Positions 51,521-60,956 of a stretch of 64,000 nt of DNA are shown here, piece by piece (position 1 is the stretch's first letter; each line of letters begins with the position of its first letter). The notes beneath the pieces are model-generated. The model was not told where the DNA came from and did not search any database. It saw only the letters and a list, made by a program, of their open reading frames with translations. The position numbers were made by a program, and so were the translations under genes. Location: assembly GCA_963678925.1 (NCBI GenBank), contig OY787533.1, positions 4,749,540 through 4,813,539 on the forward strand. Reading direction: 5' to 3'. The stretch is from G963665925 sp963678925. GTDB taxonomy: Bacteria > Bacillota > Clostridia > Peptostreptococcales > Acidaminobacteraceae.

Positions 51521-52543
51521 CTAAAGACTTCCCCAAGCCTCCAGCGCAACGTCTTCAATTTCATGCTTCATACGTCTGAGCATAAGATTTCGCACAGATT
51601 CTCTGGCACTGTATTCTTCGTAAATAACCTTGTACAGCTGTTCTGTTATCGGCATTTCAACGTCGTACTTCTCGCTGAGTCCGTGTGCTGATTTGATTGT
51701 AAAGATCCCTTCGACAACCATGCCTACACGTTCTGTCGCTTCATCGGTCGCCATGCCTTCACCTATCATGATACCGCAGCGTCTGTTCCTGCTGTGCATG
51801 GAAGTACAGGTAACAATCAGATCCCCTATTCCCGAAAGACCCGAGAAGGTTTCAATTCGTGCACCCATTTTGATTCCCAGGCGTGCGATTTCGTGAATCC
51901 CGCGTGTCATAAGTGCTGCTTTGGCATTGTCGCCATATCCCAGACCATCGCTGATGCCTGCGCCAAGTGCAATAATATTCTTCAGCGCACCACCGACCTC
52001 AACACCTATCAAATCCGGGTTCGTATATATTCTCAGATCTTCAGTTGTAAACGTGTCTTGAATCAGCTCTGCAGCTTCCAGATTTTCTGAAGCCGATACC
52101 AGGGTAGTTGGTATCTTTCTAGAGACTTCCTCCGCATGGGACGGACCTGACAGTGCCACAAAACTGTTTTCTGGCAGAAACTCTGCAACGACTTCGGAAA
52201 TTCGTTTCAGCGTGCTGATTTCTATGCCTTTGGAAACGTTTACAACGACTTGACTCTTATCGATCAAATGGGCACATTTTTCAAGTGTTTCCCGCACCAC
52301 TTGAGACGGAACTGCAATTAAGACTATTTCAGCAGATTCTATACATGCCTTTATGTCAGAAGTAGGTATGATATTATCAGGCAGTGCGACACCTGGCAAA
52401 TACTTCTCATTATGCTTGGTTTCAATGATCTCATCTGTCTGCTCCTGCTTGTATGCCCACAGATGCACATCAATTTCCTTTTCGGCCAATACGAGCCCCA
52501 GCGCAGTACCCCAACTGCCTGCTCCCAGTACAGCTACTTTCAT
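51521..52543 (-). CDS. gpsA: Glycerol-3-phosphate dehydrogenase [NAD(P)+]
   Basis: Makes sn-glycerol-3-phosphate for phospholipids. The 340-residue protein has the Rossmann motif G-A-G-S-W-G-T-A-L-G (7-16), V-S-K-G-I-E and G-A-L-K-N-I-I-A-L-G-A-G, with the catalytic Lys. In many Firmicutes plsY lies between der and gpsA. Here that gap holds only a terminator. AGGAG precedes the ATG. Confidence 0.97.
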   Translation of the reverse strand: MKVAVLGAGSWGTALGLVLAEKEIDVHLWAYKQEQTDEIIETKHNEKYLPGVALPDNIIPTSDIKACIESAEIVLIAVPSQVVRETLEKCAHLIDKSQVVVNVSKGIEISTLKRISEVVAEFLPENSFVALSGPSHAEEVSRKIPTTLVSASENLEAAELIQDTFTTEDLRIYTNPDLIGVEVGGALKNIIALGAGISDGLGYGDNAKAALMTRGIHEIARLGIKMGARIETFSGLSGIGDLIVTCTSMHSRNRRCGIMIGEGMATDEATERVGMVVEGIFTIKSAHGLSEKYDVEMPITEQLYKVIYEEYSARESVRNLMLRRMKHEIEDVALEAWGSL

Positions 52544-52699
52544 ATGATAACTCCTATTCTAATTCCTCAACCCATGAAACGGCATAAGGCATATCGTCTC
52601 ATGTAATGCGTTCACTTTGTTGACCAGAAACATTATAACACGAGCAGGTAAAGATTTTGTGAATAAATTCTTAACATGCACCACATACGCCCATAAAGA

Positions 52700-52730
52700 A
52701 GGGCCTGCTTCCTTTCAGACAGCAGACCCT
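52700..52730 (-). terminator. Terminator of der
   Basis: Minus-strand stem AGGGTCTGCT / AGCAGGCCCT (one G-U pair) with an 11-nt loop, followed by TCTTTATGG. It lies about 40 nt after the der stop. Confidence 0.8.
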
Positions 52731-52773
52731 CCCTCTTTCATATATATTTACCCTAAAAGTCTTGTAACCCTAT

Positions 52774-54111
52774 TTATGATCTTCTTGGACCACCCATACG
52801 CTGCTTCTCACGCACCTGAATATCAAGCGGTGTACCCTCGAATTTGAAATTCTTACGAATGACATTTTCCAGGTATCGAATGTAAGAGAAGTGGGCCAGT
52901 TCCTTGTCGTTGACAAAGAGAACAAACGTTGGCGGCTTGATGCCAACCTGTGTCATGTAGTAGATTTTCAAACGCTTGCCCTTGTCAGACGGCGGTTGGT
53001 TAAGAATGATCGCCTCATTGAGAATGTCGTTGAGAAGACCTGTCTGAACACGTAGTGACGCCTGGTCTGAAATATATGCAGCGCGCTCAAGAATCAGATT
53101 CACACGCTGCTTTGTAATTGCCGAAACAAACAGAATGGATGCATAAGGCATGAAGGCTAGTTCCTGTCTGATTGTGTCTGTATAATGCTTCATGGTCTTG
53201 CCGTCTTTCTCAACAAGATCCCACTTGTTGACAAGAATCAGAACACCTCTGCCCGATTCGTGTGCCAGACCAGCAATCTTTTTGTCCTGCTCCGTTACAC
53301 CTTCACTGGCATCGATAACAAGCAGACATACGTCAGATCTCTCGATTGCAGTCATAGCACGCAGAACACTGTATTTTTCAATGGACTCGTTGACCTTCTT
53401 GCGTCTTCTGATACCCGCAGTATCAATAAGAACGAAATCCTGCCCATTCATGGTAAACGGTGTATCGATGGCGTCACGTGTCGTTCCAGCAACATCACTG
53501 ACAATGACACGGTTTTCTCCAAGAATGGTATTGATCAGGGAGGATTTGCCCGCATTCGGCTTGCCAATCACAGCAACCTTAACAACGTCTTCGTCATAGT
53601 CATCCATCACTGTATCCGGGAAAAGTGCCACAATCTCATCAAGCAGGTCACCGAAATTCAGCATGTTTGCCGATGAAATCGGGAAAGGCTCGCCCAGTCC
53701 CAAATTATAGTAATCATAAAAATGATCTGGAACCGAAGGCGTGTCCACCTTGTTGACTACAAGTAAAATCGGTTTTTTAGAACGTCTCAGCATTTGAGCG
53801 ATCTCTTCATCTGCAGTCGTGTATGTGTCCTTGCCGTCCAGCATAAAGACAATGACGTCAGCGGAGTCGATGGCAACCTGTGCCTGATCGCGCATTTGAG
53901 ACATGATGATATCATTGGTATTGGGTTCAATACCCCCTGTATCAATCATGGTAAAATGATTTCCCAGCCATTCCACGTCTACATAAATTCTGTCACGTGT
54001 AACACCTGGCTTATCTTCAACAATTGAAATTCTCTTTCCTGCAATTTTATTGAAAAATGTAGACTTACCTACATTCGGCTTTCCAACAACAGCAACTATC
54101 GGTTTACCCAT
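52774..54111 (-). CDS. der: Ribosome assembly GTPase Der (EngA)
   Basis: Double GTPase needed for 50S assembly. The 445-residue protein has two P-loops, G-K-P-N-V-G-K-S-T (11-19) and G-K-P-N-A-G-K-S-S (about 185-193), each with D-T-G-G or D-T-A-G, N-K-V-D and N-K-W-D, and ends in a KH-like domain. Its SD lies inside the end of the DUF512 gene, 1 nt upstream. That pairing is conserved in Clostridia. Confidence 0.97.
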   Translation of the reverse strand: MGKPIVAVVGKPNVGKSTFFNKIAGKRISIVEDKPGVTRDRIYVDVEWLGNHFTMIDTGGIEPNTNDIIMSQMRDQAQVAIDSADVIVFMLDGKDTYTTADEEIAQMLRRSKKPILLVVNKVDTPSVPDHFYDYYNLGLGEPFPISSANMLNFGDLLDEIVALFPDTVMDDYDEDVVKVAVIGKPNAGKSSLINTILGENRVIVSDVAGTTRDAIDTPFTMNGQDFVLIDTAGIRRRKKVNESIEKYSVLRAMTAIERSDVCLLVIDASEGVTEQDKKIAGLAHESGRGVLILVNKWDLVEKDGKTMKHYTDTIRQELAFMPYASILFVSAITKQRVNLILERAAYISDQASLRVQTGLLNDILNEAIILNQPPSDKGKRLKIYYMTQVGIKPPTFVLFVNDKELAHFSYIRYLENVIRKNFKFEGTPLDIQVREKQRMGGPRRS

Positions 54112-54112
54112 C

Positions 54113-55450
54113 TTATGCCTCCTCTATGCCTAGAACTCCTGACAGAAAGGCATCTCCGTTTACTTCCACCGGAGTTACTGTCACATTCAAGGTCTTTTCC
54201 AATTCATCAACTGTGGTGTCATCCAGAAATATGGACTCACCACTTTTCAGCATGCTTTTAGGAATAATCAGGCGTTCACCCAAATCAACATCCTTAAGCT
54301 GCTTTATCAGATCCGTACCTGTAATCAGACCAGCTACGGTTATTGTTTCTCCAAAAAATTCATTGCGAACTTCATAAACGGATATTTTCACATCTTCGTA
54401 CCGGACCATTACTTTCTGAGCCAGTTCCTTGATAAATGAATAGGCAGAAGTCCCTGTGGCGATGGAAACTTGCTTGACAGCAGGCTTGCGTCCAGTAACC
54501 TCTAGCGCACTTTCAAGCTCAAATTCAAGTCTGGTCATAAGCCCCACGCCGTTTTCGATTTGTACAAATCCTTCATATGCATCGTAATCAGGACGTTCCA
54601 TCTCTGCAAGAACATAAAACTCATCTGAGAGAAATGCAAAACGCGTTCCACGCTTTTCGAGAAAGTAGGTCTGCCATTTTTCAACCTGTTCTATGACGCG
54701 TCTGGCTGTCTCCTTGGTATATCCGTTCACCTGTGCAAGACCCTCTCTGAACTTTGTCAGTCCAATGGGTACAATCGCAACTGAACCCAGTCCACCTGGG
54801 AGGTCATGTAAATCTTTCAGCGTTCTGTCCAGCTCTTTTTCGTCATTGAAGCCAGGGCACAGAACAATTTGGCCGTTCATTTCAACCCGGTGATCTCCAA
54901 GGCGTCGCAGTCGCTCAAGAACCTTTCCTGCGTTCTTGTTGTTGAGCATTCTGACACGAAGCTCTGGATTGGTCGTATGAATAGACACGTTAATCGGACT
55001 GATATTGTAGTCAATCATGCGCTGAAGCTCTTCATCTGACATATTTGTCAATGTGACGAAATTCCCTTGCAGGAAGGAAAGTCTTGAATCATCATCTTTG
55101 AAGTAAAGCGTTTCACGCATGCCTTCCGGCAACTGGTCTATAAAGCAAAAAATACACTTATTTCTGCAATTTCTAGCATGATCCATGATGGGATGCTTGA
55201 ACTCAAGACCAAGCTCTTCATCGTATTCCTTGTCGATCTCAAGGACCCAAACCTCACCATCTGGCTTTTGGATTTCCAGCTCCAGGTACTCATCACTTAT
55301 CAGATACAGATAATCTATGATGTCCTTTACCAGGCGTCCATTTATTGTGAGCAGAATGTCTCCGCTTTCAATTTCCATTTCTTCCGCAATGCTGCCTGGC
55401 AATACGCGTGATATTCGGTTGTCATTATGTTTTAATACATTTAATTCCAT
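54113..55450 (-). CDS. DUF512 family radical-SAM-like protein with PDZ domain
   Basis: 445-residue protein with an N-terminal PDZ-like domain (about residues 1-75, I-A-E-E-M-E-I-E-S-G-D-I-L-L-T-I-N-G), then a Cys cluster C-R-N-K-C-I-F-C-F of radical-SAM type (about 94-102), and a C-terminal DUF512 region. The family is broadly conserved beside der in Clostridia and its function is unknown. Confidence 0.88.
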   Translation of the reverse strand: MELNVLKHNDNRISRVLPGSIAEEMEIESGDILLTINGRLVKDIIDYLYLISDEYLELEIQKPDGEVWVLEIDKEYDEELGLEFKHPIMDHARNCRNKCIFCFIDQLPEGMRETLYFKDDDSRLSFLQGNFVTLTNMSDEELQRMIDYNISPINVSIHTTNPELRVRMLNNKNAGKVLERLRRLGDHRVEMNGQIVLCPGFNDEKELDRTLKDLHDLPGGLGSVAIVPIGLTKFREGLAQVNGYTKETARRVIEQVEKWQTYFLEKRGTRFAFLSDEFYVLAEMERPDYDAYEGFVQIENGVGLMTRLEFELESALEVTGRKPAVKQVSIATGTSAYSFIKELAQKVMVRYEDVKISVYEVRNEFFGETITVAGLITGTDLIKQLKDVDLGERLIIPKSMLKSGESIFLDDTTVDELEKTLNVTVTPVEVNGDAFLSGVLGIEEA

Positions 55451-55533
55451 TCTTTTTCCTCCGACAATCCTCGTACATATTACACGTTCACCGCGTCTGC
55501 GTCAAGAAAAACCATAAACAGGCCGGTCATTTC

Positions 55534-56328
55534 CTATTTAAGGGCAAATATGCCCGCCATGAGTCCATTGCCTGGGCGTTCTCTTCTGTACGAGTACAAA
55601 AGCTCTGATTCGCACATGGTACAGAGCTCACTCACTTCCAAATTTTCTTTAGCAATACCCGCATTCATAAGTATATGCCTGTTAATACCCTTCAAATCAA
55701 TTTTGAAATGCCCTTCTCGGGTGGGCTTCAAAAAGTCTTCCAGATTTTCAAGCCATTCAAATGCCGCAAGGACATCCTGGCCAATTTCATAGCAGCACAT
55801 ACCCGCACAAGGACCGATTCCAGCCAGGATATCCTGGGGATTCGACCCATATAAGGCTGTCATTTTTTCAACCATGCGCATGCCAATCTGTTTCGAGGTC
55901 CCTTTCCACCCGCTATGGACTACACCACCGGCATGCTGGACCGGATCGTAGAAGAAGAGGGGAACACAGTCCGCATAATAGGTTATGAGCACATCGTCCG
56001 CCGTATTTGTAACAAGTCCGTCAGTTTCCCTGACTACAGTCCTATTTGCCTTTTCCGTGTTTGCATCTACTGAAAAGATACGGTCCGAATGAACCTGCTG
56101 GGTCATGAACCGGGGTCTGTCCTCAACCTCTAGGGCTGTCAGAATCCGTCTGTAGTTTTCTTCAACGTTCGCTTCATCATCCTTGGTGTACATGCCCATG
56201 TTTAAACTCGAAAATGGAGGGTTGCTGGCCCCTCCATTCCTAGTTGTAAACCCATGAACCAGATTATGATGCGATTGAAGATTCTTAAACTGCAGCCACT
56301 GCAGGCTGCCTTTTTCTTTCAATAACAT
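55534..56328 (-). CDS. pgeF: Peptidoglycan editing factor PgeF (laccase-domain, YlmD/YfiH)
   Basis: 264-residue multicopper-polyphenol-oxidase-like domain protein. In E. coli the homologue removes wrong L-Ser-containing muropeptides. The metal residues are visible: Q-Q-V-H-S-D, A-D-C-V-P and V-H-S-G-W-K-G. It lies between nrdR and the DUF512 gene. In Bacillus ylmD is in the ylm cluster beside ylmE, and here the two are 6 kb apart. Confidence 0.93.
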   Translation of the reverse strand: MLLKEKGSLQWLQFKNLQSHHNLVHGFTTRNGGASNPPFSSLNMGMYTKDDEANVEENYRRILTALEVEDRPRFMTQQVHSDRIFSVDANTEKANRTVVRETDGLVTNTADDVLITYYADCVPLFFYDPVQHAGGVVHSGWKGTSKQIGMRMVEKMTALYGSNPQDILAGIGPCAGMCCYEIGQDVLAAFEWLENLEDFLKPTREGHFKIDLKGINRHILMNAGIAKENLEVSELCTMCESELLYSYRRERPGNGLMAGIFALK

Positions 56329-56349
56329 ATTGCACCACCTGATTGTTTT

Positions 56350-56808
56350 TTAGCTCTTGTCATTCAGCATTGTCTTAAGTTCATCCATAAAAGTGTTAAT
56401 GTCCTTGAACTGTCTGTATACTGAAGCAAAACGAACATATGCCACTTCGTCAATCTCTCTTAAACCATGCATGACGAGTTCTCCAATATAATGTGATGAA
56501 ATTTCCTTTTCCATCGAATTATAAAGCTTCTTTTCAATCTGCTTTGCCATGTCTTCAATTTGCTGATATGCCACCGGTCTTTTCTCACAGGCACGTATGA
56601 TTCCATGCATCATTTTTGCCCGGTCATAAGACTCTCGGTTTCCGTCCTTTTTAACGACGATTAAGGGTATTTCTTCAATTTTCTCATATGTAGTGAATCG
56701 ATGCTTGCACTTGACACACTCCCTGCGGCGTCTGATTGTACTGCCTTCATCAGTTGGTCGTGAGTCAATTACCTTAGATTCAATATAGTCACAGAATGGA
56801 CATTTCAT
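56350..56808 (-). CDS. nrdR: Transcriptional repressor NrdR
   Basis: Zinc-ribbon and ATP-cone regulator of ribonucleotide reductase genes. The 152-residue protein starts MKCPFC with a second C-V-K-C at about 31-34, R-R-R-R-E in the ribbon, and an ATP-cone (about 46-136). It lies between ftsZ and pgeF. No nrd gene is in the window. Confidence 0.96.
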   Translation of the reverse strand: MKCPFCDYIESKVIDSRPTDEGSTIRRRRECVKCKHRFTTYEKIEEIPLIVVKKDGNRESYDRAKMMHGIIRACEKRPVAYQQIEDMAKQIEKKLYNSMEKEISSHYIGELVMHGLREIDEVAYVRFASVYRQFKDINTFMDELKTMLNDKS

Positions 56809-56860
56809 TTACTGCACCTCTTTATCATGCGCTTCGCTGTTCACTTCAAATGGTCAATTA

Positions 56861-56881
56861 AGGCTGCCTTAACGGCAGCCT
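56861..56881 (-). terminator. Hairpin after ftsZ
   Basis: Minus-strand stem AGGCTGCC / GGCAGCCT with a 5-nt loop, followed by TAATTG. A short T tract makes it a weak terminator between ftsZ and nrdR. Confidence 0.6.
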
Positions 56882-56903
56882 ATTTGTATTTCATTTAAAT
56901 CAA

Positions 56904-58022
56904 TTATCTTTGTCTTCTAAGGAATGTAGGAATATCAAATTCCTCATCACTTGCTTCAGCAGGTTCAGCTTGAACCGCTTCTTCAGGCTCTGCAGCTTGA
57001 GTTTCCTCAACCGCTTGCTCTTCTACTGACTTCTCTTCTTGAGCCGGTGTCGATTTTTGCACTGGTTGCGGATCGTCAAAACCTGTCGCGATAACAGTAA
57101 TTCGAAGTTCGTCCTTCAACGACTCGTCAATCACTGCACCAAAGATGATGTTTGCATCTGGATCTGCGGCTTCTGCTACAATTTCAGCTGCTTCGTTGAC
57201 TTCGAACAGTCCCAGGTTTGAACCGCCTGTAATGTTCAGAAGCACACCCTTTGATCCTTCAATTGATGTTTCCAGCATAGGGCTGTGGATTGCCTGCTTT
57301 GCAGCCTCAACAGCTCTGTTTTCTCCGCTTGCCTTACCAACACCCATATGTGCCAGTCCACGCTCAAACATGATTGTCTTAACGTCTGCGAAGTCGAGGT
57401 TTACAAGACCAGGAATCGCAATCAGGTCGGAAATACCCTGAACACCTTGACGAAGTACGTCGTCAGCTATTTTAAATGCATCAACGATGCTTGTTCTCTT
57501 TTCAATTACCTGCAGCAGTCTGTCATTTGGAATGGTAACAAGCGTGTCGACCTTGTCTTTCAGCTCATTGATTCCATGATCAGCATGCAGCATTCTGCGG
57601 CGACCTTCGAAGGTAAATGGCTTGGTTACAACACCTACAGTCAGAATGCCCATTTCTTTGGCAACCTCTGCAACGATTGGTGCAGCACCAGTTCCTGTAC
57701 CACCGCCCATTCCAGCAGTAATGAATACCATATCAGAGCCTTGAAGCGCCTGGTAGATGTCATCTCTACTTTCCTCAGCAGCCTTTTCACCCACATCTGG
57801 ATTAGCGCCAGCGCCAAGTCCGCGTGTCAGTTTCTCGCCTATTTGAATTTTAAACTCAGCCTTTGAGTTGAACAGTGCTTGTTTGTCTGTGTTAATTGCA
57901 ACAAATTGCACGCCCTTAAGGCTTGCTTCAATCATTCTGTTGACAGCGTTGTTGCCGCCGCCACCTACACCGATTACCTTAATTTGCGCAAATTGATCCA
58001 TGTCGATATCAAATTCTAACAT
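56904..58022 (-). CDS. ftsZ: Cell division protein FtsZ
   Basis: Tubulin-like GTPase that forms the Z ring. The 372-residue protein (ATG 58022, with GGGGG 7 nt upstream) has G-V-G-G-G-G-N-N (18-25) and the tubulin signature G-G-G-T-G-T-G at 106-112. A variable Glu/Ala-rich linker (about 315-360) leads to the conserved tail F-D-I-P-T-F-L-R-R, which binds SepF or FtsA. An upstream in-frame extension lacks an SD. No ftsA precedes it and no sporulation sigma genes follow. Confidence 0.97.
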   Translation of the reverse strand: MLEFDIDMDQFAQIKVIGVGGGGNNAVNRMIEASLKGVQFVAINTDKQALFNSKAEFKIQIGEKLTRGLGAGANPDVGEKAAEESRDDIYQALQGSDMVFITAGMGGGTGTGAAPIVAEVAKEMGILTVGVVTKPFTFEGRRRMLHADHGINELKDKVDTLVTIPNDRLLQVIEKRTSIVDAFKIADDVLRQGVQGISDLIAIPGLVNLDFADVKTIMFERGLAHMGVGKASGENRAVEAAKQAIHSPMLETSIEGSKGVLLNITGGSNLGLFEVNEAAEIVAEAADPDANIIFGAVIDESLKDELRITVIATGFDDPQPVQKSTPAQEEKSVEEQAVEETQAAEPEEAVQAEPAEASDEEFDIPTFLRRQR

Positions 58023-58335
58023 GTGACAGCCCCCTTTTTCCACGATGAAAAAATGTCGTTCATATCGTTACTGCATATAATTACAGCTAGTTTCTATCTG
58101 AAGAAACAATCTAACAGTTGCCTTAGTAGAAAGTTCCTTGTAAAACAACCTTGTAAACGAGTTAACACGAATAGGCTCTAACCTATACGCATTAACATTA
58201 AACTTACTATTTATAATAACATAATTTAGCCTACTTTTATGCGGTATTTTTCAATAAAGTTGAAGAATATTTACAATTTGCGATAAACCGGTGGTTTAAC
58301 AAATCGTCAAAACGGTAATCTCACTTACATTACCC
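58023..58335 (-). promoter_or_regulatory. Intergenic region upstream of ftsZ
   Basis: 313 nt without a gene, AT-rich. A weak hairpin just after sbp (GGTAAT / ATTACC, 58314-58334) may reduce read-through. A weak candidate promoter for ftsZ is TTGTTT with TGTAAT 18 nt later on the minus strand (about 58080-58110). A small dyad ATAGG...CCTAT occurs near 58171-58186. None of these is certain, but the length suggests ftsZ has its own promoter. Confidence 0.4.
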
Positions 58336-58731
58336 TTACGCATTCAGCTCTCCGCCTTCTGTTTCCTCACTTTTACCGTGATTTTTCCGCCACTTGGCTC
58401 TGTAAGCATCAATCAGAAGCCTACGGACAATCGCGAGGTTCTGAAAGAGTCGTACGCCAAAAGCGAAAACTGCCGCATAGTAAAGGGGAATACCCAGGTA
58501 ATCTCCAACATAAGCCAGAAAACCTGCCAGTATGGCATTCGTCACAAAACCGCTCAAAAAAATGATCGGGTCAAAACGGTCTTCAATACTCGATCTGATT
58601 GCGCCAAACACGGAATCTATGGCTGCCAGTATTGCCACTGCAACATACAGTGACCAGGCAGAACTGAGACCTATTGGCATGAACCAGCCTATGAACAATC
58701 CAAGTATTATGGCAAGTACTGCAATAATCAA
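58336..58731 (-). CDS. sbp: Small basic protein Sbp (DUF1290)
   Basis: 131-residue membrane protein with about three to four hydrophobic helices (1-20, 27-45, 55-76, 80-98) and a basic tail. Sbp is conserved between divIB/DUF881 genes and ftsA/ftsZ in Firmicutes, and its function is unknown. It overlaps the upstream DUF881 gene by 4 nt (ATGA). Confidence 0.9.
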   Translation of the reverse strand: MIIAVLAIILGLFIGWFMPIGLSSAWSLYVAVAILAAIDSVFGAIRSSIEDRFDPIIFLSGFVTNAILAGFLAYVGDYLGIPLYYAAVFAFGVRLFQNLAIVRRLLIDAYRAKWRKNHGKSEETEGGELNA

Positions 58732-59447
58732 CTTTCTTCACCATCCTCTATCGCCTTCATGAATACAGGTCTTATTGAACCGGTATACGCCGGGATTTCC
58801 AAATTGACACTCGTATAAACTTCAAGGAACACACCATACTGCCTCAATACATGCCCAAAGGAGCCCGGCGCATTGATCGCCGCCTCCAAATGGTGCTTGT
58901 CGCCAATGGCTTTAATAATAAAAGGCTGTGCGAACACCTCGCTGTTTATGCGTATTGTCGGACCCGTACACTGAATCTTCGTTTTGCCGAATACATAACG
59001 CTGTCCGTTAACTGAAATCGCCTCAGCACCTGCATAGCGCAAGTCATCTATAATGCTCTGTACATCCATATTATGTACAAGAACATTGTTTGGATCTTCA
59101 AAGTCGTTCAGTTCACGTTCACCGTCGTTAATTATTACAATTACACCCTGACCTCGAACGTCCTGCAAACCGGAATATGTCCTTATGGTTTCAATCTGTC
59201 CTCTTATTGCGCCTTCAATGTCTCCAGACTCTGCCTTTGAGTTTTCGTACTCACTGATCTGGTCCGCCATTCTCCGCGCCTGTTCAGTAAGCTGAGTAAG
59301 CTCTGCCGATTCCCTTTCAAGCTCCTGTGAATAGCTCTGGATTTCGTTGAGCGATACATATCGCTCAGCATCCTGAGCTGCCCGAACCTGAACAGGAATC
59401 AATATGGCCAGCAGGAAAATCAGGCCCACCGTATGCGGCTTATACAT
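58728..59447 (-). CDS. DUF881 family protein (YlxW/YlxX-like), second copy
   Basis: 239-residue protein with an N-terminal membrane or signal segment (about 7-23), a coiled-coil stretch (about 30-75) and a DUF881 domain (about 90-235), seen in R-G-Q-G-V-I-V-I-I-N-D, N-N-V-L-V-H-N and G-A-E-A-I-S-V-N-G-Q-R. It is paralogous to the gene just upstream. DUF881 genes sit between ftsQ and sbp in most Firmicutes and are presumed to act at the division site. Confidence 0.9.
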   Translation of the reverse strand: MYKPHTVGLIFLLAILIPVQVRAAQDAERYVSLNEIQSYSQELERESAELTQLTEQARRMADQISEYENSKAESGDIEGAIRGQIETIRTYSGLQDVRGQGVIVIINDGERELNDFEDPNNVLVHNMDVQSIIDDLRYAGAEAISVNGQRYVFGKTKIQCTGPTIRINSEVFAQPFIIKAIGDKHHLEAAINAPGSFGHVLRQYGVFLEVYTSVNLEIPAYTGSIRPVFMKAIEDGEES

Positions 59448-59462
59448 CGCATCACCTCAACT

Positions 59463-60173
59463 CTACTGCGTCACTTTTGCATGCCTGAAGTCAACAACGC
59501 CACTGAATTTTGGAATACGCACATCATCCGATTTCTTGACTTCAATCAAGTAGCGCTTGTCTCTGATCTGCGATACAATTCCAAACCTCTGATTTACAGC
59601 GCCATCAAGTGTATCCGCACTGCCAATCGCCTTAATTGTGAAAGGCGCCTGCTGTGGAATCAGGTTAATATTGATTGCACTTCCCGCCGTTCTGATTTCG
59701 CTCAGACCGGTAATCCGCTGCTCATTAATGCTGATAGCTTCAGCACCTGCGGCGTTGAGCTCATTGACAAGCGCCAGGAGCAAATGATAGTCATACACGA
59801 AGTTCGACTCATAGGCATAATTCATATCAACCGGCGGGTTGTCAATCGTAATGACGATCCCCGTACCTTCGACATCAATGAGACCCGCAAACATCTTATA
59901 CCTGTCAAGATCCTCATTCAGAGACTTGATCAGGACATTTTCCTTTGACTCCGATGCTTCAATTTCCTGCAGTCTGGTTTCAAGCGCAGCGACCTGTTCA
60001 ATCAAGACGTTCTTTTCCTCCTTGACTTTTTTCAGTTCACTCACAAGCTCACCGGACTTTTGTCTTGGCGACAGACCATCCAGCATGTCGCGCTGCACAA
60101 TTTTCGCCTGCTGAGCAAGTATAATCCCCAGGATCACGCAGATCAATCCGATCCATAAATAATCCTTCTTCAT
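59463..60173 (-). CDS. DUF881 family protein, first copy
   Basis: 236-residue protein with an N-terminal membrane anchor (about 5-22), a coiled coil (about 35-80) and a DUF881 domain (about 95-230), with V-E-G-T-G-I-V-I-T-I-D-N and G-A-E-A-I-S-I-N-E-Q-R. It shares this layout with the next gene, so the pair probably arose by duplication. It lies 11 nt after ftsQ. Confidence 0.9.
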   Translation of the reverse strand: MKKDYLWIGLICVILGIILAQQAKIVQRDMLDGLSPRQKSGELVSELKKVKEEKNVLIEQVAALETRLQEIEASESKENVLIKSLNEDLDRYKMFAGLIDVEGTGIVITIDNPPVDMNYAYESNFVYDYHLLLALVNELNAAGAEAISINEQRITGLSEIRTAGSAININLIPQQAPFTIKAIGSADTLDGAVNQRFGIVSQIRDKRYLIEVKKSDDVRIPKFSGVVDFRHAKVTQ

Positions 60174-60184
60174 TCAAATGCCTC

Positions 60185-60940
60185 CTACTGCCCAAACGGT
60201 TTGTATATAGGCAACCCGTTATGACTGACATCTATAATGCCTGACTGAACGCCCTTTTCAGACAATGACTCATAAATGTCCACAAAGTTATTAAACTTGC
60301 GTTCAATATCCTGCCCTTTTCCAAAGCGCACCCGGTACGCGTCATTCAACAGCAGTTCAATACCGTCATCATAACGTATATAGGGTTTTGCTTCAATATG
60401 AGAATCCTTGAGCAATGAAATCAACTGTACACAGCGCTTCAAAACCCTTGAATCCTCTACATTCAGCGTTTCACCAATATTGAAGGACTTGAACTCAAAT
60501 CCGTCAATAAGAAATATATCTCCTACAGACTCTTCAACCTTAAGTACTGTGAGAGAATCATCGATGGTTACATAGAGTCCTGAATACTTGATTGCAACCA
60601 GTTCTTCACGATAGACAACATCAAGAACCAGCTTGTCAGGAAACTGCTTGTGAACCACGACAGATTTTACATAGGGATGTTTGACCAGTTCCTTTTCAAG
60701 ATGCTCTTCAGAAACGGTGAAAAACAGCATAGCTTCTCCAATGTCGCCATATTTTCGTATATCCGAATCTGAAAAAAATACACTTGGCGGATACACAAAC
60801 TTCTTAATGACGAAAATGTCCGTTTTGAATACGAGCAGAACAGCGCCAGCCGCCACAAGCAAAGACATTAGCAAAACCATGCTTTTCTTGCGACCTTTGG
60901 ACTTTTTACCCACTTTATCCTGTCTTCTCTCACCTGACAT
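60185..60940 (-). CDS. ftsQ: Cell division protein FtsQ/DivIB
   Basis: Membrane protein of the divisome that links FtsL/DivIC to septal wall synthesis. It has a basic N-terminal tail, one membrane helix (about 19-40), a POTRA domain (about 44-115) and a beta domain. I start at ATG 60940 (251 residues), 7 nt after GAGG. A GTG two codons earlier is too near the SD. It lies 16 nt after murG. Confidence 0.93.
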   Translation of the reverse strand: MSGERRQDKVGKKSKGRKKSMVLLMSLLVAAGAVLLVFKTDIFVIKKFVYPPSVFFSDSDIRKYGDIGEAMLFFTVSEEHLEKELVKHPYVKSVVVHKQFPDKLVLDVVYREELVAIKYSGLYVTIDDSLTVLKVEESVGDIFLIDGFEFKSFNIGETLNVEDSRVLKRCVQLISLLKDSHIEAKPYIRYDDGIELLLNDAYRVRFGKGQDIERKFNNFVDIYESLSEKGVQSGIIDVSHNGLPIYKPFGQ

Positions 60941-60956
60941 GCCCACACCTCTTATT

